This document shows, piece after piece, positions 20,101-31,030 of a DNA stretch of 64,000 nt. Source of the DNA: Trebouxia sp. TZW2008 (taxonomy: Eukaryota; Chlorophyta; Trebouxiophyceae; Trebouxiales; Trebouxiaceae); NCBI GenBank assembly GCA_002118135.1, contig BDIU01000063.1, forward strand, positions 496,439 to 560,438, read 5' to 3'. A program made the position numbers and the translations under genes. Within the stretch, counting starts at the first letter, position 1; the number at the start of each line of letters is the position of its first letter. The notes beneath the pieces were generated by a model. The model was given only the letters and a program-made list of their open reading frames with translations. It was not told the origin of the DNA and searched no databases.

Positions 20101-22493
20101 CACTACCACATACGCAATTTCTGTCAGCCTGGGCTGACAGCAGATGCACCTTGTAGAGGTGCAAATCAACAAAGAGACACTGTACTGTTGTACCTGATTG
20201 CGCTTCTGTTGAAGCTCTGAGCGTATGTACTGCTGATAGGACTGCTCTAGGAAAGCCCGTGCACCCATGTTGAGGGCTCTGCTGGAGTCTGCGCTACTGA
20301 CTTGGCTAGGCAGCTGCGCTGACATAGTGCACAGCAGTGACCAGGTCTTGTGCACTGTCATCCTTTTCTCAGCTGCACATGCACAAGAACATGAAACACT
20401 GGCGCGTGGCTCATTCATACTCCGCCTATTCACCACATGTTTGCGAAAAGGGCAAGAGATGCTTGGAAGCAGCCAAAGGTGAGCATGCACCTGGGCTCAT
20501 CATGCACACTGAAAACCAGGCAAGTCAGGTTGCACAGGGCGCACAGTGCACGTAAAAGGGCCATATTGGCTCAGCAGGGGCTCTATCACATCGCACCAAG
20601 TTAGCTCGTGCAGGAAACATGGCACAGCTGACTGAAATAGAAGCTCAATGAAATGGAGTGGGATATAGGCATGCACCACAGATAAGAACTATGCGCTTCA
20701 CAGAGATGCTGCATCTTAATCTATGTCATGGCATGCACATTGCGCCAGCAAGTTATAGACGCTTGCACTTAGCAGTTGCAGAAATTGAGCTGACTTGCAT
20801 GCACTTGCATTGAACGTGCAGGGCAGACCTGCTCACCATTGGTTTCCTCAGGGCAAGCAGCCAGAAATGCGCTGGCAGCGTTGTACTGGTCTTCACTGCC
20901 TCCCACTAGAGCTCTGTTGACGTTGCTGACTACTTCAGCATATCGCTTGGCCTGATCGCTCAGCTGTGGACCGCTGCTACTGGTTGCTGACCCTGCATAA
21001 CCCCCCACAGCAAAGTTGTCACCATTGCCATTATGATCATCAATGACATGGTTTCTAGTGAGCTTACACGACCCTGCTAGGTGCATACAGAAGCAACGAG
21101 CTGCCCCCAAACAGGTCCACGCAAAGCCATGGGATAGCAAGCTATGAGACTCAACATAGCTTGAAGAAAATGATGGTCACAACCTTTAGCTCTGCACTGA
21201 GCACAACAGAGCAGCGCTGTTGTGGTTGACTTAGGACACCTCACTCCTGACTTTGACACGCCCTGATGGCATGTGACACATCACAGCCGCAGACAGCTGG
21301 TTGCAGAATGTCAACGCTCCTGCGGTACAGAGTCTCTCTGCAAGCAGCTGTCTGCACGGTGCAATGTTCATGCATTACTCTTCTAGGTCACACGTCATGC
21401 GCCTTTACAAAACAAAGGGATTGGTGCACACATACCTTCTGCAGAGTACCATCACTCATAATGCAGGCTGTCACATGCACATGCAATGCGTGCCTAACCG
21501 TTAGCAGCTTCAATCCTCAAAGTGTGAGAGGAGGTGGTTGCAGGCGCCGGTGTACTGGGCTGATGAGTCTTGGCTGTGCTGCCAATGGGCATGATGCCTG
21601 TCACTAGTCTACTCCTGTCTTGAGCCCAGTCTGTCTCCATGCATTGGTCCATGAAATCATCAAATGCAGATGTTGCATCCTTTTGAGCTTCCTGCAGTGC
21701 AAGAGTAGTGCTCAGTGGTTGGTTTAGTGCGCTGTATGTAATGCGGTTGACTGTGTGCCCCAGGTGAAGGCTGCAAGCTGTGATAACATTCAACGCGATG
21801 GTCATTTGGCCTGGAGCATGTGGCTGCCGTACTGTTGTACGATGCAGTCAACTGCTTTGCAGATGTCTACAGTCAATGCCTGCAGACTCGGTAAGCTCAC
21901 ATGTATTGCTGATAGCAGAGTGGCCTGCTGCACATGCCTCAGGTACTCTTCTACATTGGGATGCTGTGTTTGGTACACATCCTCATAAGTTGACTTCATC
22001 TCAAACTTGCTGAGGGCTTTGGACAACCTGCACAGCGCAGTTGAAGACAGTGATGATAGCCTGGCGAGATAGGACTTGTGCCACACACACCGAGCGTCTT
22101 TGCTAGATCATGTCATCTATGGTTGTCAATATGATGCAGCAGTTGCCAAGCTTACTGCCGCTGGTTGACTCCCTGCTGTGCCAGCAGGCGAGCTGATGCC
22201 AAGCCATCAGAGGTGTTGTCCCTATGCTGGATCCTGGACACCATTCGTTCTGAAAGCTGCTGCACTTGGTCCATGGTACGGCTGACCCTTGGCATACCAA
22301 GGGGGTCCTGCAGAGAAGGCTGCTGTCTTATTCTCTGTGTGCTGTGGAAGGGTATACCTCACCCACAGGCAGGACCATTCACAGCGAACCTGGCATGCGA
22401 AATAGTGCATGACTGTGCAAAGCAGTAATCTTGCAGGCTCACCCCATGTACAAGGCTTTCGCTGCTGGCAAGCAAGTGATCCCAGTCGTCCAT
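14162..22493 (-). CDS. NUP93: Nucleoporin NUP93/NIC96
   Basis: Scaffold nucleoporin of the inner ring of the nuclear pore complex. Exon 1 is 22443-22493 (ATG at 22493, MDDWDHLLASSESLVHG). Exon 2 is 22156-22307 (PRVSRTMDQVQQLSERMV). Later exons carry NVEEYLRHVQQATLLSAI and QEAQKDATSAFDDFMDQC (near 21990 and 21690), both classic for the N-terminal half. Further exons encode YAEVVSNVNRAL (~20920), ARAFLEQSYQQYI (~20240), ELDWQVLYLALRCGHLQEA (~19750), IEDFMWLKLHTVQ (~18660), EEVLQWGPAMFT and QPLVYVVVLLMSQLFRQAVDY (~17850), ARLALEYYWQAAAV (~16640), LLKDSNAYGTLLGSGGVG (~16310), KQVMEAVGDACEQEGQMEAA (~15860), and the end at 14162. It is alpha-helical throughout. Introns between 15230 and 17505 hold several exon-edge echoes. 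The order and spacing of family blocks make the call firm. Not every exon limit was resolved. Confidence 0.92.
15225..15610 (-). repeat. Donor-side echoes of a NUP93 exon (two clear copies)
   Basis: The true exon edge at 15750-15823 (ATGAGGTCGGAGAGCTGGCG, GAGGATACGCAGGGCTGC) is copied at 15427-15495 and 15541-15602. The flanking intron word TGACGTACTGGAAGTCTGATC (15722) is copied at 15393 and, more diverged, at 15588 and 15285. The repeated unit is exon edge plus donor plus intron. Copies have frameshifts or lack the upstream half of the exon. Confidence 0.8.
16850..16985 (-). repeat. Acceptor-side echo of the NUP93 exon at ~16590-16760
   Basis: The segment GGTTTTGCGCTTCTGCCTGC plus TGCTGATCAGCAC and AGCTGCA at 16906-16955 repeats 16709-16757 nearly perfectly. 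It lies in the intron upstream (in gene sense) of the exon. The copy includes the acceptor-proximal part. Confidence 0.8.
16955..17505 (-). repeat. Direct duplication with ~288-bp offset in NUP93
   Basis: The blocks starting at 16986 and 17274 share GACATGAC(A/G)GCAA, ATGTGTGCAGTCATGCCTGT, GTCCACAC(G/A)ACGTGGCTGAG and GCAGGCCAA(A/C)G. Similarity extends upstream through TGTGCATT(G/A)GGCTTGTGCT. Both contain a short possible exon (TPFSKVPQPRRVDTGMTAHM in one, a variant in the other). I cannot tell which, if either, is spliced into the mRNA. Confidence 0.8.
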
Positions 22494-23389
22494 GCCGCCA
22501 GCGAGAACTTCAAATGCGGCAAGCTCCCAAGATTGAATGCGCTATTGCGTCACAAACGAATCAGTAGCGCGTTTGGCCGTCGCGCAGCTGCCTGGCGCCG
22601 CAAGTGCTCGTCGCTTAAGGGCTGATTCGAGTTGTCGATATCGGATCGAGCGCAGATCACAGGTGAGCCGACCCGCAACTCTCGCGGCGAAAGATGCGAG
22701 TACGCAGGTACCGATATGTGGGACTAAAAGCGCCTACTTGGACAGGAGCGCTCAGACAAACAGCATCAGGACCTGCGATGACTTGCAGGTGCGCAGTCAA
22801 GTCCGACAAGCCTTTTCAGTCCCAAGCAATTGTCTGGGATTCCCAACTGAATTGCAGGTCAAAGGCCTCAGAAAAGCAAGATTGTCAAGCCTGCAAGCGC
22901 TCGTCAAGATGCATTGCAGATCATCGCAGTCGGCGCCGAAACCGCTGAAAACAGGCAGCCGTGATGCTTTGTGCTACTGCTGACTTTGACAGGAGTGACT
23001 ACTGCTTCTCTGGCTTGGAGTTGAGCTCTCATCTGCTTGACCTCTGCAATGCCAGGAGCCAGACTCAGAGACCTCGGTGGCAAAAGTATAGATAGCAGTC
23101 GAGCGACAGTACGCCCTAATGGCCATTGCCCAGAACATAGTCGCTTCACCTCGTCTTTGGCTTTGCCCTCTGAGATTGAAGGCACTCCAGCCTCTATCTG
23201 TTTGCATGAGGAGGACTCCAGGCAAGCACCTCCCTTCCGCTTTCCTTACATGCTGCTGTGCTCAAACCGTATCAGGCAATCACAGTGCAAGCAGCACCAG
23301 AGTGGCAACAAAAGTTGCAAACCCTGCAGCAATTCTGCTATGTTGTTTGCAGAATGACGATCTCATGCAAACTTGCTTTGCTTCTGCAG
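22494..23389. other. NUP93 / FSIP1-like divergent interval with unresolved 5' exon
   Basis: About 0.9 kb lies between the NUP93 ATG and the first confident exon of the FSIP1-like gene. It should hold both promoters and the start of the FSIP1-like coding sequence. A plausible 5' exon begins with an ATG at 23049 (MPGARLRDLGGKSID), Ser-rich and low in complexity like the family's N-terminus. Its splice join to 23390 was not proven. Another long plus-strand frame at 22537-22983 shows no family features. Confidence 0.4.
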
Positions 23390-25262
23390 TCTTGAAGGCA
23401 GACTTGATCTAACCACTGTGGAGGAGCAGCAAGAAGAACGCAGACAAGAACTAAGACATCATCTGCAGCAACTCAAGCAAGACTCCTCAGCAAATCAGAC
23501 CAGTGTTGGGTCAACATTTGGCGCAGCTTTCTATAGTCTGGTCAATCAGTATTGTCAGCAAAGGAAACTGGAGTTTGAATCTGTCAGAGGTGAGCTACAA
23601 CAAGCATTGCAATGCCTGTTGCTTCCATGTCAGCAGCTTGTACATGCCATGTTGAAAGCGGTTCTGTAATGCTGCTTGACATCAAGATGCAACAAAAAGC
23701 ACCAAAGTTAGTATGGCAGAGAGCATCCATAGCAGGCCTCAAACAGCATGCCATGTGCATGCATTTGCAGCTACTGCGCGCCTTTTCATCATCGCCCGGC
23801 ATCAAGTGCTTCCTACATCACTTGCCAATGTCATTATTTCTAGTGAGATTCAATGCATTGGTGCAGGGTGGATTCCAATCACAGATAGCCAGACGTCTTC
23901 AACCCCATTAGCAACCCCTTCTGAGGATCCCCAACTCCAGGAGGGGTTGCGCCAGATCCTGCAGCTGGATGAGCGGTTGATGCAGAAGACAGCAGAAGCT
24001 GCCATGGTAGCGAGGGAGACCTTTCCAGATGCTTGGCTAGCTGCTGATAGGAAGCAGGCTGAGAAGGACCAGAAGCTACTGCTGGCAAGCCTTGACAGGT
24101 GTTCTCACCTGGCCATGCTGTGCAGTCGCACAGGCAAAAGACACATATTACGTTTTGCATGAAAGGAAACTGACATCCTATGGCTGTGTCAACAACCCAT
24201 TTGCATGATGTTGTTGTGCTATGAGCATATCATGGCATGCTGCGTCCATGGCAGAATGTGTTGTGTGCTTGCTGGCATGTCAGCACTCAGGAAGCAATGT
24301 AACTTCGTGCTGCATCTTTTGCTGGAACACCTACGCTTGCTATTGCACGCAGCGGCAATCAGCAGTGGCTGTGCAGGGAAAGAGTGAGGCAAGCACGAGC
24401 GAACAAGCTGGCCCATGCACTCGAGGCGCTGGAGCCCAGCAACAAGGAGAATGACCCTAGACTAGAGGAGCGTGCTCTGTACTGCATGCTGCAGCCAGAA
24501 GAAGAGGCACTGGTTGACAGGCTCCTGGCACAGGTACTACTGAACACAACAAAAGGAACCATGTCGTTACAAATGTCATTGCAAGTCTCTGTGAGGTTGG
24601 GCAGCCTTCTTGGGTTGCCCTCACAACAAAACCCAGCAAAAAGTCCTGACAGGGATTGAAATGGCTTACGCTGTAAGACATCACAACAGAAGCCTCCATG
24701 AGAAGACGCAGCCTCTAGGGCAGCAATCACAAAATGCTGACAGGCATGTGTTTTCAACACTGACAAGCATAGTCTATACAGCTGGCATATGACGTAAGCA
24801 ATCATCCAGCCCTGAACAGCAGCATGATCAGCTTGTGGACCACCACCTCAGACGAATGTGCTGATGCAATAAGACTCACAGCAGAGTGCCGTGGATGGTG
24901 GACGGCTTGTGCAGCAGGACTAAGCTTTTGACAGTCTGTGCTGTCAAGGCCACACAAGCTTGAACTTCTTCCAAACACATCATAACGGCGGTCCGCATGA
25001 ACAGTCAGAGGCCAACAGGTTGCTTATTGGCAAAGCAACAGGACACTGCTTTGACAATGAGTCGTTCAATGCTTCAAAGGCCAGCAGTGTCACAATAGCG
25101 TAGCCCGTGCAATTAGCAGCATTGCAGCAAAAGCTACAGGGCCCAGCCTGGGGGTCAGGTGAATCTGGATTCAGCCCATGCATGCAGCCACGACATCAGC
25201 CTCCTGTTTTCAAGCATAAGCATTGCCTACCCAACGCTTAGCAATGGACAAAAGCAGCAGCA

Positions 25263-25295
<33 letters not shown>

Positions 25296-26581
25296 GCAGC
25301 AACAGCAACACGCCTGTCTGTCAGCCATAGCTGACACGTGTCGACAATGAAAAAGTTTCTTGGGATCAGCAGTACACTGAGCATGCTTCATCTTGATCAT
25401 TTCATGACCCCACAAACAAGACTGATGGCTTGCCTGAGCAATCTTGATGCGCAAACTGGCTGGGGTAGTCGTTCCTCATTGGCCTTGGATCCAGAAAGAC
25501 CACAGCATTCGTCACCTGATGACATGAGTGTCATTGGATGCAGGACAATGAAGTGTGGTCTAGCAATCCATTTGAGCTACAGCTTGAGCAAGATGCAGGC
25601 AGGCTCACAGACTCTCAGGAATCTGTTATACTGAGCCTGGCAGATGTTGATGCCAAACTTGAAAAGTTTGCACTGGCATCTGCTGGGGACAGAGACAGGT
25701 GGGTATACATGCTTGCCCACAGCTCACCCGCACAATGCTTGCATATTGCTATTGCTGCTCGCAGCAACAACTTACGCGCTCGCGAATCGCACTGCATGAC
25801 CAGAGCATCCAGCATTTTCTTTGGCCCTATATGGTCTTGTCGAAGTCCGTCGCTTACGCGACAAACATTAGTCTGTGTTTCATCACGCTGACCACCATGC
25901 AGGCAGCACAGCCTTGCCAAACACCGTACAACCAGCTATTAGCTAAAGCTTGCCATTGCTGTGCTGCATCTTATTGCGCTAAAACCAGTTGTGTGTTCAT
26001 TGTCTTCATTTGTCATGTATGTCAGGTCAGCAGCCAATGTGCAGCAAAAAAAGTTGAGCCAGATGTCCAGAAATGAATCAGCAAGCAGGTCAGCTTTGCC
26101 TACTGCTGATGTGGACACAGCGTCTGTCAGCGACAACTCGACCCTAGCAGAAGCATTGCTCAAAGATGACGCAGTAGACTATCTGACAGCAAGGCGGCAG
26201 GCTAAGGAGTTTGCAAACGCGCTTGACAGCATTGATGCCCAATTACGAGCATTGCAGACAGCTGAGCTACCTCAGGCACCCTCCAAAACAGAGCTGGCAC
26301 AACTGCTACATTCTTGCAGCAGGTATGGATGTTCTGCTCATTCAGAAGCCTACAGGCATGCATCACCGTCTTTGCAAGCCTGCTCTGGCAGACTATCTTT
26401 CCTGCTCAGTCCATGTGAGCAATTGCAATGAGTGATGCAGGCTGAACCATTGCTTTGGTCTGCATATTTGCCTATATAGGGCATCTGTGTTTGCTGCAGG
26501 CAACTTCTGACTGCTGGTACGCGCTCTGAGCAGCTGCATGTGGACTCAACAACTGCCGCTGCTGCTGTTGGTGTTTTGTGA
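23390..26581 (+). CDS. FSIP1: FSIP1-like coiled-coil protein (5' end unresolved)
   Basis: Exons in phase are 23390-23589, 23867-24098, 24377-24533, 25544-25698, 26026-26322 and 26500-26581 (TGA at 26579-26581). Four blocks match the order known from fibrous sheath-interacting protein 1: EDPQLQEGLRQILQLDERL (the LD-x-x-L coiled-coil hallmark); a Lys/Glu-rich block ending EEEALVDRLLAQ (like the family's KKRLVELLKDLD); LADVDAKLEKF; and RRQAKEFANALDSIDAQLRA with a final LAQLLHSC. The protein is mostly alpha-helical and charged. In animals FSIP1 associates with sperm flagellar and centrosomal structures; its role in algae is unknown. The first exon(s) were not placed. Recognition rests on my memory of block order rather than a search, so confidence is moderate. 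Confidence 0.65.
25255..25309. repeat. CAG trinucleotide microsatellite
   Basis: About 18 CAG/CAA/AAG triplets lie in the 1-kb intron (24534-25543) of the FSIP1-like gene. The triplets would read poly-Gln in one frame. However, no splice sites join that frame to the neighbouring exons in phase, so I treat the tract as intronic. Confidence 0.8.
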
Positions 26582-28115
26582 GCACACGCCAGATGTGAAA
26601 CACTGCTTCAGCAGTCTGCCCACAAGCCACAGCTGCACCGGAGGTCTGGAAAATGCTGTCACAATAGCTTTGTGAGAGCCATGGAGAGCGAATGCCATAC
26701 AGGACTCAGCATTGTCTGTAGTGACATCCACCATGAGCTGTTGCTGCCTTGTCTGAGTCATTTGCCAGCTTTTGTGATGATGCGCGACAGACGACCAAGG
26801 TGGTAGTTGATTGTGCTTTTGTGCTTTCCCTTCTTCGCCTGCAGCAGACAGCGCATGCCCTTGACTAAGCAGACCTCAGAAAGCTTGAGCATTAACACTT
26901 ACAGTCACCAGACTGTCAGACAAGGCAGGCATGCCATGAACAACAGCAAAGCAAGCAATCCACTGGGAGGTGTAAAGCACTTACAGCAGCAGCAGCACAA
27001 CTGTCCAGCGCCTGTCGAAGATTGGCACATTTGGCGTCACCATCGGCGCCGGCACGCTGCAGCAGGCAGCACCCATACAAGTCATGTTGCAAAATAGGAA
27101 AAAAAAAGTGAGCTTGCTACAGTCAAACGAGCTGCTATGATCTGAGCGACTGCCGCTGTAGCTCTCACCGCAAAACACTGCATAAAAGCGTGCATTTCAT
27201 CTATGCATTCAAGATTGCGCTTGCCCCTGCTGTTTACTTTCAACGGGACTGGGCCTGTGCCCATGTTGTGATGCTATGCACAGTATGGGCTATGACAACA
27301 TCCGCGATTGCTCGTGCGGTATATGATATTGAGGTCACGTCACCGCCAGCACCGCGCCCAATACTTTTGAGCAACTTGACAGTGTCTGTCCTATGTGCTC
27401 GGCTGTGTACAGCTATATGGTGAGCACCCAGTGTTGGGAGGGTCGGTGCCTCCTACCCCCTTCCTTGCTGCTGGTAAACCCACAGGGGCCCAACGGGGGG
27501 TTCCCTCACTGGCATAACCCAGCAGGGTAGCAGAAAGGCAGACAAAAAACTTCAAACGCCGTTCTCGGGCGCAGATAAGAAGGCGCTGCAATGCACAGTC
27601 AGAGGTCGTTGGGCACAGTGGGACTTCAAACAACACAGACATCAAGAAGCAGCCATCATTAAGCTGGCCTGACTCTACTGCACAGTGATTCAATATTACA
27701 GATCAGCTTGCACTGGCAAGAACGAGGGATTGCCAGATCGGGTTTGTAGGGAGCCATGCAGCACTGTCAGAAATTATCATGGCATGAATGCCTTGACTGT
27801 CACACTCACATACGTATTTAACTCCACACACATGGATGGCAACTGTCAAATGACTGTCGGTGAAACACCATGTCAGTGATTCATTTTGTAGGTGCAGGCT
27901 CAATTCTGTCTGCATCAGGATTCATTCAGTTTCCAGCATTTGCCCCTTCAGCTTTGCTTCCTGCTTGGCAGCCCTATCCTAGATGTCCAGAGAAGCTGAC
28001 TTGAGGAATCAACAAAGCAGCTCGCCATCCCAATTTCAAAGACAATGCTGATGCTGTTTCATTTACAGCAGGCCAAGGCCCTGATTGTCAAGGCGCAGTT
28101 GCCTGCCATCACATG
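26582..28115. other. Convergent intergenic region, no gene recognised
   Basis: 1.5 kb lies between the stop codons of the FSIP1-like gene and FTSJ1. It contains an A9 tract near 27101. A GC-richer patch at 27430-27660 has C/G homopolymer runs (CCCCC, GGGGGG) unlike its surroundings and could be a fragment of a dispersed element. A 100-residue minus-strand frame there (27391-27693) matches nothing I know. Confidence 0.4.
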
Positions 28116-29833
28116 TCAATGACCCTGCTTCGCACGTTCAATAGCTGTCTTGTATGCTGGAGCAGTTGGTGGCTGAATGGGAGGCAGAGTCTGATACCCC
28201 TCTGCTGGTAAGTCATATGACTGATCAGCATCCCAGCCAGACAAGTCCCCACAAGCAAGAAACGGCACAAGCAACCGCCTGCTGGGTTCATTTTGCTGTG
28301 TGAAGTATGTGTGTGAAGAATTTTGCATAAGGCGCTGCAAGTCTTCAGGACAAAACCCTGGCGGCTGTGTATAATGCTGACAGACCACAAAGGCTTCTGC
28401 GCAGCACCAAATATTTGACAGGAGTTGGGCAACTTTATTGGGCAAACTACTGTAGCAAAGAGTGGATTATTGATGATGTGCACAAAAGGTCTTTGGCACT
28501 ACACTGCATGCAGGCACGTCTCACCTATGCTGGAATTTCTGCTGCTCTTTGGCTTTGCAATAGTCACCTCTGGGAAGAAAATCTTCAGCTGCGCAGCACC
28601 CAGTGTAAGATCACCTATGCTGAAGATTCACAGGCAAGTCTTGCAACGTGACTGCGCAAGCTGCAGGCATGCAGACATACTCGTATGACATATCTGACAT
28701 GTGCTGCAATGAAGCCATTTCATGTTTGCAGGCAAGTACCTGAGAGTACAACAGGCCAATATCTTTGCCACGGAACACCTTTGCAACAAAGGTACCCCCT
28801 GGCCTCAGGACATGGGTCACAATTGTCAGTGCAGCCAGAATCAGCTGGGCTTGCACAAACTCATCTATGTCATGTAGACCAGTCACTGCAGTTGCACAAA
28901 GATGTTGTAAAACAACCTAGACTTGCAGCACACATGGCACAATGCTAGACTTGTATGGTCTTAGAGAGTGGCATGCGAGTAGGAAATGCTGGTGTTTACA
29001 CCACAACAGCTCTGGTAATGTGCTTACTGCGGCGCTTTGAGACGAAGATGCACAACAAGTAAGCCGACATAGAACAATAAGACAGCATGCAAATCAAGAA
29101 AGAGACAACCAGTGTGCGCAGCTGCCCAGATCAAACGATAGAGCAGCGCAGCGCACCGTCTGGAGCGCCATCAGACACCACAATATCAGCGTGCTCTCCA
29201 TCAAAATGTGAAATAACTTCTTTGGCTGTTGCTTCGCTGGTGATGTCCCCTTGTATCTGAGTGACTCCCTCTATGGCTGCCATTGGTTGCAAGTCAACAG
29301 CCACTATTTTGGGAGCTGTTTCTGCTCTGCGTCAAATTGACATTTTGACGAGACCATTAGTGCTCATGCGGCGAGGTCTGCTTTTCAGCTACTGCTTGTT
29401 GGCCTACTTCAAGAGGCAGCAATGTACAATTTGCAGCCACACTGCAATATACTGCCTTGTGCGTACCTGCCCGCCTGAACTGCTGGCAAGTACAGCCTTC
29501 TGCTCAAAACCTGAAAGTCATCAAGTGGCCAAACTGAAACAAAAATGCTGATGGAGCAGGGCATCAAACGTCAGAAAGTCCGAATGTATACCTGACTCCA
29601 GCTACCAGGAGCCGCACACAGGTCTACAGCATGCTGTATTCCTGTTGCAAGGACATGGCAAGGTCCTTGGTCCAGCCAAATGCCAATTGTGGTTGAACGC
29701 AGAAATACTCACCTGACAAGATGCCGAACGCATCATCGATTTGCAGAAGCTTGAAAGCGCTTCTAGCTCTCCAGCCTTCCTCTTTGGCTTTCCTGTAGTA
29801 TATATCTCGCTTGTCCTTCGAGGCTTTGCCCAT
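28116..29833 (-). CDS. FTSJ1: tRNA 2'-O-ribose methyltransferase FTSJ1/TRM7
   Basis: SAM-dependent methyltransferase of the RrmJ/FtsJ fold. TRM7/FTSJ1 methylates positions 32 and 34 in the tRNA anticodon loop in the cytosol. Exons: 29713-29833 (ATG at 29833, [20 protein letters not shown]); ~29592-29632 ([15 protein letters not shown] motif I); ~29467-29511 (VLSRRLYLP); ~29155-29310 ([17 protein letters not shown] strand, [14 protein letters not shown] with the catalytic Asp); ~28745-28886 ([31 protein letters not shown] with the catalytic Lys); ~28525-28595 ([20 protein letters not shown]); and 28116-~28400 ([15 protein letters not shown], then [18 protein letters not shown]). The C-terminal GDLSG block is typical of the plant branch. 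An earlier in-frame GTG at 29842 is not needed. An echo of the sixth exon's donor (CACCTATGCTG, 28531) recurs at 28613. Start codons of this gene and SELENOK face each other 259 bp apart. Confidence 0.93.
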
Positions 29834-30092
29834 GCCCGCCACTTCACATCAGACTAATGCACCCTAACAACTCAGCAGCACGTGCACATCACGACAGGCG
29901 CGGACATCATGCGCCTGCATCGGCTAGCTGCACAAGACAGGTTTGAAGCTTTTTGCGGTTCTTCGACGGTTCGCCTCCTGAAACTTTCCGAAACTGCGCA
30001 CGAAGTCCTCGTAACTCACGATCAATGTCGCACTGAGCCACAGTTTGCGTGCAACGGTGATTGAAACGCTCAATCGTGCCTCCGCGTCAAGC
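29834..30092. promoter_or_regulatory. Shared divergent promoter region, FTSJ1 / SELENOK
   Basis: 259 bp separate the two ATGs. No named promoter element was recognised; inferred from geometry alone. Confidence 0.45.
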
Positions 30093-30814
30093 ATGGTGTA
30101 CATCGAGAATGGTACGGCAGAATCGTAAACATCCAGCTTTCGAACAGTCATCGCGTCTGCGGACTTTGTGACCTGTCGGGGCAAAACATTTGAGGCTGCA
30201 TAGATGCACCTGCTAGCCAACTCTTCTTTTGACGCGCTGCAGGGCGCGTTATTGAGCAGCGTTCAACCTGGAGCTTGTCCACATTCCTGGACGCTTTCTG
30301 GGCGCTCATCAGCGGACTGAAGATGTTGTAAGTGATCGTCCCGGTTGTGTCAGCCCAATGTTTCTTGCATGTCTGGATCCAGACGCCTCTTACCCGACGC
30401 ATGCCTCACTTGCCTAGTTTTGCAGCTGGGACACCATGACCAGTCCTGGTGCAGCAGAGAAGTACAAGAAGAAGTCTGCAGCAAGAAAGCCAGATAACAA
30501 GAAAAAGGACGGGAAAGGGCCTGGAGGCGCTCGCATAAGTGGCATGTCCAGCTTACGGGATAATTCCAAAGCAGGTGAAACTCTTATAGTGAGCCATGTG
30601 CTTTGACGTCTGAGAGGCTTTGAATAACTAAAATGGGCACGTTCACATCTCATGACCCTGATAGGTGCATGCAGTAGCAATGCACTGCCTCTAAAAGATT
30701 CCTGTCTTGCATGCAGATGATATTGCTTGTCATGTGTTGCAGTGTGACAAATACACTGACTTTTGATGTTGCTGAACTGCAGCTGCAGCAGCTGGGGGTT
30801 GCTGAGGCCGGTAG
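30093..30814 (+). CDS. SELENOK: Selenoprotein K (UGA read as selenocysteine at 30803-30805)
   Basis: Small single-pass ER membrane selenoprotein linked to ER-associated degradation and protein palmitoylation in animals. Four exons join in phase: 30093-30111 (MVYIEN), 30243-30327, 30426-30574 and 30783-30814. The product starts MVYIENGRVIEQRSTWSLST, followed by a hydrophobic segment (FLDAFWALISGLKMFW, residues ~21-36). DTMTSPGAAEKYKKKS, a basic Gly/Lys/Asp region and GARISGMSSLR come next. It ends GGCUGR and a TAG stop, about 94 residues in all, the family's usual size. UGA sits in the C-terminal position used for Sec in family members that end in G-x-U-G-R. A SECIS candidate lies 150 bp downstream. 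Exon 4 has two tandem acceptors six bases apart (CTGCAGCTGCAG), so two Ala residues may be optional. An annotation that stops at UGA would lose the gene's end. Confidence 0.88.
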
Positions 30815-30954
30815 GCATTTGTTGCAGCCAATCTGAACATGCTCAAGATGTTCCAGATGGCTGACAACAAATGCCTGTTCCACTGCAAAAGCCAATTATA
30901 AAAGATGATCAGATGCTAGATTTGCTGCTGTTCTATGCAGCTATCAAGCATTGC

Positions 30955-31030
30955 TGGGCAGGACTCATGATAAAGTGTCAGCAAAGGCCTGCGATGGCAC
31001 TTGACATCTTTGAAATGCTCTGTTCATGAA
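30955..31030 (+). promoter_or_regulatory. SECIS element candidate (type II) in the SELENOK 3' UTR
   Basis: The quartet ATGA at 30967-30970 is followed by 12 bases and then the unpaired AAA at 30983-30985. Helix II pairs 30972-30975 with 31008-31011 and 30976-30980 with 31002-31006, with one bulged T. The opposing GA needed for the tandem G.A pairs is at 31012-31013. Above the AAA loop a ministem pairs 30987-30989 with 30996-30998, as in type II SECIS. Helix I below the quartet is weak. Spacing and core agree with eukaryotic SECIS rules. Folding was done by eye. Confidence 0.7.

Noticed and set aside
25159..25350. Poly-Gln ORF over the CAG tract
   Set aside because: No acceptor/donor pair links it in phase to neighbouring FSIP1-like exons, and it lies inside a GT-AG intron defined by good exons on both sides.
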